Positions 33,101 through 43,090 of a stretch of 64,000 nt of DNA are shown one piece after another. Both the position numbers and the translations under genes were made by a program. Location of the stretch: positions 7,936,001 through 8,000,000 of the forward strand of contig CP126193.1 in NCBI GenBank assembly GCA_030272155.1, given 5' to 3'. Origin of the DNA: Tetradesmus obliquus. Lineage: Eukaryota > Chlorophyta > Chlorophyceae > Sphaeropleales > Scenedesmaceae. The notes under the pieces are model-generated. The model was not told the origin of the DNA. It saw nothing but the letters and a program-made list of their open reading frames with translations, and did no database searches. The stretch's first letter is position 1, and each line of letters begins with the position of its first letter.

Positions 33101-36100
33101 CAGGCACAACCGCAGCACCAGCAGCAGATGGTGCAGCGGCAGCAGCGGCATCTGGCTCTGCTTTTGCTGCAGCAGCTGCGGTAGGTGGTTTTGATCCTTT
33201 CAACGAGCTGGCCATCAGCAGCAAGCAGGCAGGTGACGGCAGGGTGGCTCCAGTCAACGCAGGTCAGGATACTGCTGCAGCAGCAGGGCCACCAGGACCA
33301 GCAGGTGTTGAGGGAGTGACAGCTGCTGACCTTGCAGCTGTGCTGCAGGGCCAGTTCCAGCTGAAGGAGGCGACGGAACAGCTGTCAGAACAGCTTGCAG
33401 CACTGCAGCAGCAACAGCAGGTGCTAGCTGCAACTTCATCTGCACAGCCTGAAGCCGTCACCAGAGCAGAAGACACGCGCCCAGCGCGCAGCGACAGCGC
33501 AGCATTCCTGCTCATGGTCCAGCACGAGCTGGCAGGTGTGGCTGAGCGAGTGGCAGAGATCAACAGCAAGGTTGACGAGCAGTCAAGCCAAGTCCAGGCT
33601 GCTGCTGCCACAGCAACTGCAGCCATGGCTGCTGCTGTCGCTGCAGCAGCAACGAAACCCTGCGCCGGCAGTTCTAGCAGCCGCCGTTCCAGCAGCCGCT
33701 GCCTCAGCATTGCTGCTGATGGCACAGCCCAGCTGGAGGCAACGTTGGTGGCTGATCCACTGAAAGAGCTGCAGAGCTCCCTTGCTGCATTGCAAGACAA
33801 GGTGGAGATGCTGCAGCAACAGCAGCAGCAGCAGGTGTCCAATCCAGCAGACAGTGTTGGTTTTGTGTGCAAGCGTGAGCAGCCACAGGATTGTGAGGAC
33901 GTCTGTGAGCCACCAACAGGCACGCTGCCTGTGGTGTCATCTGCTGGCGTGCTGCATGCACCACTTTCTGTGGTTGTGCAGCTGCACCAGGAGCTTGCCG
34001 CCTTGAGGGAAGGACAGGTCAGCAAGGAGCAGTTTGCGGCTGTAGTGCGCATGGTGAGGGACCTCAAGGACCCCGCAGCGGCGGCTGCGACAGAGGAGCT
34101 GCAGCAGCAGCTGTCAAGCCTGCAGGCCCAGGTGGCTGCGGCTACAGCTGCTGCTGCTGAAGCACGCCAGGAGACAGCAGGTGTTGTTGCAGCAGCATTG
34201 CAGCAGCAGGATGAGCGGCTGGCAGCAGCAGAGTTCAGCATTGAGAGCCTGCTGCAGCGCATGGAGGCCACCGCCACTGCATCAGTGCAGGCTATGGATG
34301 GGCTGATTGCTGAGCAGCAGCTGCAGCAGCAGTGCAATGCATCTGTGTCAGAGCAGCAGCAGGTGTTTGCTGCTGATCTGGCTGCCCTGCAAGACTCCCT
34401 GCAACAGCAAGCAGCAGCAGTTGACGCCATAGCTACCAGCGGCGCAGCAGCGCAGCAGCAGGCTGGTGACTTGTCTATCCAGCTGGGCAGCATGCAAGAG
34501 AAGCAGGCAGAGCTGTCAGCGTGTGTGGATGACCTGGCAGCCAAGGTGGCCAGCGCAGTGAATGCAGCATCTGCTGCGGCGATGCCTCGCCGCATTGGCA
34601 GCGAGGATGCTGCTGGCGGCTCAGGCTTTGGGGAGATGGTGGCTGGGCTGGCCAACCTGAAGGGCTGCCTAGACGCTCAGTGTCAGGCTGTGGCAGCTAT
34701 GCAGCAGCGCCTGGACGCACAGGAGGAGGCTGTTGCAGAGCTGGCGGCGGCTGCAGTGGCCCGTGCAGAGGCGGCTGCAGTTGTGCTGGAAGGCATTGAG
34801 AGCGCTGGCACACCCACTGCAGCAGCGGCAGCGACCGATGGAGGCAGTGAAGGCAGCAAGGCAGCAGGCAGCTTACTGCTGCGCAGTTTCAGCAGCAAGG
34901 GTAGCATTGCGACAAAAGCAGACGTTGCAGATGCAGCATCTGAGCTGCGAAGTGCCCTGGAGCAGCTGCAGTCACAGGTGTCGCAGATGGGGCAGAAGCT
35001 GCAGCAGCAACAGCAACATGAGCAGGCCCAGCAAGCAGATGAGCCAGCAGGCCCCGTGCTGCTCAGCCTGCCATCAAGCAAGCGCTCTGTCTCCGGCTCA
35101 GGATGTGTCACTGATGCCACAGCAACGCCAGCAGCAGCAGGCACCACTGCCGCCATCATAAGCAGCCTCAGTGCCAGCAGGCGCGTGTCCAAGGTCAGCA
35201 GCATTGCTGCCGCTGACGCCATCGAGCTCACCGCGGCAGCAGCAGATGAGGCGGCTGTGGCAGTTGCCGGGCCGATGTCTGTGGTGCATCAGATCTTGAC
35301 AGAGCTGAAGAAGAGGGTGGAGGCATTGGAGGCATCTGCACCAACTGCAGCGCCAGCTGCACCAGCAGCTGCAGCGCCTGCCGCAGCACCCATGATGCAC
35401 TCTAATGCACTGTTCATGCCTGGTGCGGCTCTTGCGCCGGCAAGCAGTGTGCCTGCAACACCCAGCAGCAGGCCAGGCGCTGGACCCAGGCGGGGTGCAG
35501 CGTGGCTGGCAGCAGCGGGCGAGGCAGCCAGCCTGGCAGAGCTGCAGGAAATTGTGGAGAGGCTGCAGCAGGATGTTGCACGTATTGCCATGGATAGCAG
35601 CTCACACACAGCGGAGCTGAACTCACTCAGGGGTGACGTAGGTGCAGCAGCAGCTGCGGCAGCAGCTGCAGCTGCTTCTGCTATGCCTGCAGCTGCAAGC
35701 CGCCCGGCATCGTGCGAGCCTTTTGCTGGTCCAGCTGCCCAGCATGTGTCAGATTTGACGGGCTTGGTTGCAGAAACAACAGCAGCGGCCAGTGCAGCTG
35801 CTGCTGCCTGCAAGGATGCAGCAGAAGCTCGCCAGGCAGCACAAGCAGCACAGAGTGGCTTGCAGGCGTTGACACAGGAACTGCTGCAGCTGCAGCAGCA
35901 GCTGTGCAGCCCAGGCGCAATGCGTGCTCCAGTAGCAGGTGCTCATGGTGTAGCAGCAGCAGTTGATGCTGCAGTTTCTGCCCTGCAAGCAGATGTGGCT
36001 GACATCAGGGCCCAGCTGCAGCTGACATGCAGCAGCAGCAGCAAAGCAGCTGATGAACAGCAGCTGCAGCTGCTTGCGCACGTGCAGGACCTTGAGCAGC

Positions 36101-39100
36101 AGGTACAGCAGGCAGTCAGCACCGCAGCTGCAGCAGCTGCTGTGCCAGCAAGTGCCAACAGCAATGATGTGGATGCGCTGAGGGAGGAAGTTTCTCATGT
36201 CAGGCAGCAAGTGCTTGAAGCAGCAGCAGCTGATGCAGCAGCTGTGCAGTCGCTGGCAGCGCTGCAGGCTGAGGTGCGGGAGCTGCAGGACCAGCTGGCC
36301 TGGGCATCATCCAGTGCAGCTGCTGCTGCCTCTGCTGCTGCCAGTGTCGCAGTGGAGGAGGTGAAGGAGCAGCTGGAGGACCTGCAGGGCCAGGTGGTGC
36401 GCGCAGTGGCCCTGTCACGCAGTGCCACTGGCGCCACTGGCCCCATGCAGGCAGCAGCTGCTGCAGCCGGCGCAGATGCAGCGGCGGCAGCAGCAGTGCA
36501 GCCACTGGTGTGCAGGAGTGGCCTGAGCTTCAATGACCTGGCTGTTGCACCCAGCCCCAGCTCCAGGGCATTGGTGCAGCAGCTGTTCAGCAATGTGGCA
36601 TCTGAGACGGCGTTGGCAGCAGAAGGATCTGGAGCTACTGCAGCAGCGGCGGCTCCTGAAGATGCCAGTTCTTGGTTCAACCCTGTTTTTGAAGCAGCCC
36701 CGGCAGCAGGTGCCCAGCAGGATGAGTTATCCCAGGGAGGCCCTGCTGATGGTGGCTTTGGCAGCATGGCCGGGCTTTGCCAGGCAGCTGCTGTTGCCAC
36801 AGAAGAAGCCAGCAGCCAGCAGCTCTTAGGTGCACAGCTGGCTCTGCTGTCCCCAGCGCACCAGGTGGAGTTCCTGGGCAAGCTGGCGCGTGTGGTGTCC
36901 TCACATGCTGCTCGCCTGCTGGCAACCTACCGGGAGGACGCAGCACTGGCAGCGCAGCTGCAGCAGGTGCAGGAGCGGCTGTCAGCATTGGTGTCCACTA
37001 GCGCTAGCGCTGCAGCAGCTGCCAGCACAGCAGTGCGGGCCAGCGTTGGCTCAGCCAGGCTGAGTGTGAGCAGCAGCATCAGCAGGCGCTCCATGACTGC
37101 ACTGCCAGTTGGTGCAGATGCTGGCGGCTCTGCAGCGCCAGGTTTTGCAGCTGGTGAGGTGCTGCTGGGCATCCTGGATCAGGTGGCAGCTCTGCGCGCA
37201 ATCGGCAGTGCCACGCATCCCGCCATCAGCCAGGCCCTGCACCAGCATGGCGCACAGATCGCAGAGCTGGCGGACAAGCAGCAGCAGCTGCAGCAGGCAC
37301 TGCAGAGTGTCACCACTGGTGGCAGTAACTCAGCAGGTGCTGGCAGCTCTTTGGCACTGGAAGACAACGCTGGCAGTTCTGCAGCACCACCAGTGGCAGT
37401 GGCAGCAATGCCAGCAGAGGCTGCAGGCAGTGGCTCCGCAGCTGCTGCTGCTGTTCCTGTGGAGCAGTATGAGGGCGAGTACGAGCAGCGCCTGGCCGCG
37501 CTGGAGTCCCGGCTGGGCTCAGGCCTGCGGGTGCTGGCAGGGCTCAGGGACAGGCTGGCGCCGCTGCAGGAGGTGGCCGACGCCTCGCAGTGCATGATGC
37601 GCGAGCTGCAGGTGGCGTACGGCCTGGTGCTGCAGCGCCTGGAGGCACTGGAGGGGCTGGCTGCGGCAGGGATGGGCAGCGCAGGCAGCAGCGGGGACGG
37701 GCAGGAGACTGCTGCAGGTGGCGGGGCGCTGGCTGTGGCTGGCTCTCTGAGGAAGTTGCAGGTGAGGTGCTGACTGACAACGCCAGCAGTCAACCAAAGT
37801 ATCAGCAAAGCTAACTTCCACGTACATCTGCAGCAATGCTCGGTACTCCAACGAACATTGTTTGCCCTGATGATGTGTATCTCGTTACTGCTCTTGCTGC
37901 TGCTGCTGCTTGTGCTTGTCAGGATGATGTGCTTGCTCTATCACGGCGCCTTTCGGCTGCTGAGAGCAGCCTGGCCTCCACGTCAGAGTGCCTGGCAGTC
38001 AGCAGGAGGCTGGCGGCACGCATGGCTGATGCAGACGGGCGCAACGCCCAGCTGGCTGGCAAGGTGAGCATTGTCAACCGGCTGCCTTGTGTTGCTGCTG
38101 CATGAACCTGCTGCAAATCTGCACAGTGACGGCCTTGCCAGCTGCTTGAAGTGAGCTTTTCACAGCTGCTCTGGGGCATGTGATCCAGCTTATATGCATT
38201 GGGCAGTGGACATTGATACACACGACCATTATAACTGATTGTATTGCAGCAGCTCTGCTGCTTGCTGCAACATTGTGCCCCTCTTGGGTGTGTTCCAAGT
38301 GCAAAAAACACCACACTGGGCTCAACGCTGCCGGCTACTGCTACCTGTGCTGTGTTGCTGTGCCAGGTGTCCAGCATGGCGACGTCCCTGCCGCTGATGG
38401 CTGGGCGCATGGGCGAGCTGGAGGGCCGGCTGGCGCGCAGCCTGGCCGTGGCACGGCGCGGCCTGGAGCTGCTGGCCGACCAGCTGGTGGCGCTGGGCGC
38501 GCTCAACGGGCGCGCCAGCCCCAACAAGAACCCACTGGCAGGTCAGCGCAAGGGCTGCAGCTGTCAATGGGTGGTGCATTGGGCCGTTTCTTAGATGAGG
38601 AGTGTGTCACTTCTGTGTTGCTGTGCTGTAAGAAATATGTAGCCTGCTGTCAGTCGTCTGCTGCTTGTTTTATGGTACAGCTATTCACCTCCTGCGTGGT
38701 GTGTGGCTGTCTGTGGCTGCAGCGCTGGGCCCCTACCATGCTGCCATGACGGCGCTGGAGGGCAAGGTGGAGGCGGTGCGCACAGCAATGTCTGCCAGCG
38801 TGGGCCTCATGATGGCTGACCTGGCGGCAGAGGCAGCAGCAGGCAGCAACGCTGCTGCAGGTGGCAGCGCCAAGGGCGGCCAGGCCGGTATTGCTGCAGA
38901 TGTCGCCGCAACGCAGCAGGCAGCCAGTGATGCTGTCAATGCAGCGGTAGCATCACACCAGGAGGCGCTGATGGTGAGTGCCAGCAGCGATTTTGTCTCA
39001 GTTCAGCTGTGCAGACGCCCCTGCACGTGCAAATCAGGATCTGCAATGTAATATGACAGTTTCAGGCATGGTAAATGCACAACTGCGCACCTTCAATGTG

Positions 39101-39410
39101 AATCTGAACGGCAGAGCAGGCTTACAAGCTGCTGCTTGGTGATATGGAGTTATCAAGCTGCTTTGCATGCACAATGTCGCCCAGTGGTAGAGTGCTTCAA
39201 ACAGTCACATTCAAACGTATTGCCGCTTTGGTGCTGCTGCTTCACGTGTTTCCCCGCACCAACGCATCGTTACTTCTGCTGGAGTGGATACCTTACGCCT
39301 GGCTGTGATTTCACTTGATTACGCAGGGCCTTGAAGGGAAGGTGCTGGAGTTGAGGGCAGAACTGCGCTCAGCACTGGCAGCAGCAGGGAGGCAGGCACA
39401 GCTGGAGTGA
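27170..39410 (+). CDS. Giant Ala/Gln-rich coiled-coil protein (~3,434 residues)
   Basis: Nine exons: 27170-28034, 28265-28483, 28703-29592, 29831-32623, 32875-37761, 37923-38063, 38367-38541, 38723-38973, 39327-39410. All junctions have GT-AG sites and agreeing phases, and the sum is exactly 3,435 codons. I recognise no catalytic domain. Most of the length is heptad-like coiled coil rich in Ala, Gln, Glu and Leu (for example LEELKLQLDQVLERQQQVQA), with poly-Gln and poly-Ala runs. Ser/Gly/Pro-rich linkers break it up and carry basic-Ser motifs such as SSRRSSSRC, SASRRVSKVSS and SISRRSMTAL. The N-terminal ~290 residues are low-complexity, with one early coiled segment (HRLKKLERAVKAHL). The exons of 2.8 and 4.9 kb contrast with the short exons of neighbours. 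A structural or scaffold role is inference. The start is the first in-frame ATG after a splice-like site and may not be the true first exon. Confidence 0.82.
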
Positions 39411-39670
39411 CCGCGCTTGGTGTGGCTATGCCATGCAGCTGTGCCTGCTATCAGGTGCTTGCTGCATTGACCTTTGTGCAGTGGCCATCCAAATAAGTTT
39501 TTTGCCAGCAAGATATATTGCTGGTCGTGGGTATCAGCGTTATTCAAAGAACATTCTATTGGTGGGAGCTGGGCAGCAGAAATACTACAGGAAATATCTG
39601 ATTTCGGACACATGTGGGGTGTGCTTAATGTCGATCTGTGTACAACCAGGAAAAGGGGTCATCCTCAGGA

Positions 39671-39675
39671 TGTAA
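39671..39675 (+). terminator. Candidate TGTAA poly(A) signal of the giant gene
   Basis: TGTAA lies 261 bases past the stop codon, a normal 3' UTR length for green algae. Confidence 0.4.
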
Positions 39676-40491
39676 TGGGGGAGAACAGGATTCGTGGGTG
39701 TGGTTGCTTTGGTCAGGACACATACAAAATTCCCTGCAGGGGAGGTTGCTGACTGTAGCATCAATGCTGAAACTTTCAGCTAGTAGCAGCATCAGCAGCA
39801 GATGCAGCACTGTTGCAGCTGGGGTGTTGCAGGTTGTGCTGCGGCTGACTTCAGCTTGGGTTGCACCTGATGCAAGAGCCACTCTTTGATGTGGCAGTTT
39901 CGGCATGGTAATCCTGGTTACGGTCCTCAAGTCCCTTTGAGCCCCAGATCCTGCCCAAATGACTGTTACATCATTGATAACAATAACACAACCCATAAAT
40001 CCTTCAAGCTTGCCGGTTGAGCGTAGGGTTGAACCCACGCACAGTGATGCTCCGCAGCTGCTCAAGCAGCCAAGTGGCCTCAGCTGCATCATGCCTGGCA
40101 GGTTGCACAGCGTATCTGCAGCGCAGGCAACCGCACAACCATGCACATACCACCAGATCACAGCATCGCTAGCTGCAGCAGGGAGGCAGCTGCTTGATCA
40201 AACACCTGCTCTCAGACCTGTGGGGTTGGTCCCGCCAGCACGCAACCGCCTGCCGCCATGCAGCTGCAGCAACTGGTCACAATGACAGCTCATTGCCAGC
40301 TGCTCTAAGAGTGGAGGGCTGCATGTACACCATGACGCCTGCGGCAGCGGCATGGCAGCGGCTATGTGTGAGCAGGATCTTTAACTACAGCTTAGGCTGC
40401 ACCCGCAGGTCATGCCGCAGCTGAGTCGTGCTTGGTTTGATGTGGCAGGGCATGCGCACGCACTGCCAACCCGATGCTGCCATGCTAGCGG

Positions 40492-40533
40492 CACACAGCA
40501 GGGAGCATGCTACACACAGCAGGGAGCATGCTA
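40492..40533 (+). repeat. Perfect 21-bp tandem duplication
   Basis: Two exact, adjacent copies of a 21-base unit (40492-40512 and 40513-40533) lie in the intergenic region. Its centre reads cagggagcatgc. Confidence 0.95.
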
Positions 40534-40891
40534 CACTGTCTAGATGGCTTTAATCACCGGCATGCATGCCGGCTCATAAAGCACACCACGTGGACTGCGA
40601 GACAGCATCAGCCCAAGAGTTGCACTCACCTACTGTGTGCTTGGTGACTGGTGCGCACCAAGCACATCTTAATGAGCTTCGCTGCACACAAATCCAGGTC
40701 CAGCACTCTCTGCAACCTGGGTACGCTGGGTCAGCAGTGCGGGTGCAGCGCCGCTGATCCATCAGCAGCGTGACGGGCACTTTGCATAGACTGAGTGGTG
40801 CCGTGCAGCGCCACCACAACAATGCGCACAGGTGTGCGCGCACAATACCATTGAACGCAGCAGGGGCCTGCTCATGGGTGGGTGCCTGTGC

Positions 40892-41332
40892 TCAGTCCTC
40901 ATCATCCTGCTGCTGCTGCTGCTGGCGCTGCTGTATCTCAAGCAGCAGCTGCTGTGTGGCTGCTGCCACCTGTCCGTCGTACGTGGATGGCAGCACCACC
41001 TGCAGCCAGCAGCAGCAGGCCGGCCAGCGCCCCAGGCACATGATCGGGCCCAGCATGCAGAACACCAGCTGAGCAGGCCAGCAGCAGCCAGCCAGGGTCC
41101 CGCTGGCCGATATGGCTGCTGGATGACTCAGGCTGAACGTGCATGCAGTAACTGCCGCATATGACATCCCTCTGCCCACCAACACAGCACACAGTGACAC
41201 ACATGCATCGATGCAGCTGATCAAGCACGCATTGTAGGCTGCCCTGCAGTCAGCCCGCCCACCTGCTGGTACAGCCGCATCACTGCTGCTGCGTCCTCCT
41301 GAGGGTCATGCTGCGCACGGCGCCCTGGCCCA

Positions 41333-41366
<34 letters not shown>

Positions 41367-41983
41367 GGCCTGTACTTTTGCTTGCCTGGCGCTGCCTGGG
41401 ACCAGCTGCCGTGGGCTGCTGCTGCTGCTGCTGCTGTATGTTTATGCCCAGGAACGCCTTGGCAAGCTGCCGCAGGCTGCGCGCGTTGCCAGCCTGCAGA
41501 CACCACAGCGGCAGCAGGCGCACAGCAGTGATTATCACTGCTGCAGTGCAAAGGAGGCTGCAGCACACCGGCCATCAACACAGCTCAGACAGGTGTGTCT
41601 CTGTTCCAAGGCTTGTTACGCCACACATCTCTCCGCTGGCATCAATGCATACATTACATTACATTACATGCTCCACTCAACGAGGAGTGGGAACCCCAGT
41701 CAGGAGCCAACGATGCAGTGCAGCTGCTGCCGGCCTCCCTGCCTGCGCTGCCCCATCACACCTTATTGCAGAATGCCGGGTGTGTCATGGTGTCCAGCAG
41801 CAGATGACCCGGGTGGGCCATGCCCAGCGCAGCAAGGTCCTTGGCCAGGCCATGGCCCAGCAGCAGCCGGCCAGCAGCCAGCCCCTGCAGCTGTGCCACG
41901 ACCTCAGGCAGCTGCGGCGCGCCCGCCCAGGCAGAGGGAGGCACGCCGCCAAAGCAGCGCGCACCAGGCGGCACCTAAACAGC

Positions 41984-42036
<53 letters not shown>

Positions 42037-42753
42037 TTAGGTGATGGCGCAGGTTCACAGTAGCAAGAGCTCCGGTTGGGGGTGCAGTGGTGCGTTGTGA
42101 CAGCAACCACACAGCGCTGCTGCTGCAGGCACGCTGCACCACACCCATGACAGCACCCTCCCTGGCGCAGCCGCACGCTGCGCCCGCCTCACCTCAGGCT
42201 GTATGTATGTCTTGAGCAGCACGGTGCAGTGCTGGTCCAGCAGTGCCACCCATGCGGGGCATGACACCTCAGACCCATCAGCCAGGCGCATGTGTGCGTA
42301 CTCCACGTCAAGGGAGACAGCAGCAGGCGATGCGCTGGCAGGGCTGGGCGCTGACACGCCTGTTGGGGCTGTTGCTGGCGCTGATGGCAGTGCTGCTGGC
42401 TGCTGAGGTAGGCTCTGGGGGCTGCGAGTTGAGGCGGCAGTTGTGTGCTGCTGCTGCGGCTCTGGCAGTGATGCTGTTGCCAGGGCGCTGCGGCGCTGCA
42501 GGCGCAGCTGCACAAGCGCAGGGGTGCGCTGCGGAGCTATGTGCTGCAGCCTGGCCAAATGGGGACGATAGCATCCACTCGTAGATGCCGTGCGCTGTGC
42601 TGCGTGCATTGTATGTGCACCTGTCGCACTTCCTGGTACGGGTGTTGCAGACTCTGCAGTCAGCCAGTCACACAAATCTCTTGCTGACAGTGATGTGAGC
42701 AGGTGCCCAACCTGCAGCCCATGGCCGATCAGTGCAGCTACGGCCAAGCACAC
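40892..42753 (-). CDS. DEDDh RNA exonuclease (REX4/ISG20-like)
   Basis: Four exons: 42753-42193, 41974-41762, 41493-41263, 40999-40892; all phase 0, about 370 residues. Exo I is SLDVEYAHM (acidic pair near 149 and 151). Exo II is LLGHGLAKDLAALGM (Asp near 233) and is followed by LLDTM. Exo III is HDPQEDAAAVMRL (His near 320, Asp near 325). The set matches the DEDDh 3'-5' exonucleases of the REX4/REX3/ISG20 group, which trim rRNA precursors or other RNAs in nucleus and nucleolus. The first ~145 residues are low-complexity (Ala, Pro, Ser, Gln); a second possible start, MHAAQRTAS, lies at 42609 and begins an Arg/Ser-rich stretch that could target an organelle. Two Gln tracts, from CAG repeats, loop out between the helix LRQLAKAFLGI and Exo III. 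The C-terminus is QQQQQQDDED. Confidence 0.87.
41333..41363 (+). repeat. (CTG)n repeat, coding (poly-Gln) in the exonuclease
   Basis: About ten CTG units on the + strand read as CAG (Gln) in exon 3 of the minus-strand exonuclease, just ahead of its Exo III motif. Confidence 0.95.
41991..42035 (+). repeat. (AGC)n microsatellite in exonuclease intron 1
   Basis: About 15 AGC units, close to the acceptor of exon 2. Uninterrupted, so probably length-variable. Confidence 0.95.
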
Positions 42754-43090
42754 AGCAAGGAGGGGTAAAGGCTTGGGATGAGGAGGGTGTCAGTGCTTGA
42801 TAATCACAGCAGAAGATCACAACACTCAAAACCCACTGAAGGTGACACTGCTGCGTGCAGGTGATTGAGTATGATTACTTTCGGATCCTCGAAAACAACT
42901 GTCTGAGTCTTCTGCAGGTGGGTCTTCACGGCAGGAATACAATGCGGCGGCATGTTACTCCGGGACCTCTGGTTCTCAAGCATGCTGTTGGATGTTAGTA
43001 GGTTAGATGTTGACAAAGAACGTACTAGTGTCGACGCATTTGTGTCATTGAGCTGCCTGCTGCCGGGCTTTTTGCTGATTTCGAGCAAAG
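42754..43090. promoter_or_regulatory. Candidate bidirectional promoter
   Basis: 337 bases separate the divergent starts of the exonuclease (-) and the small membrane protein (+). No clear TATA box is seen. Confidence 0.4.

Larger units (their letters stand above)
39411..40891. other. Convergent intergenic region
   Basis: Lies between the 3' ends of the giant gene (+) and the exonuclease gene (-). Open frames here show no family motif and no phase-consistent splicing. TTACA at 39966-39970 is a far candidate poly(A) signal for the minus-strand gene. Confidence 0.4.

Noticed and set aside
32763-37808. Long minus-strand frames opposite the giant gene (up to 463 residues, Cys/Ser/Ala-rich)
   Set aside because: They are mirror frames of CAG/GCA-rich coding sequence. 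Their composition (Cys and Ser from antisense Gln/Ala codons) is typical of shadows, and the + strand exons join in phase.
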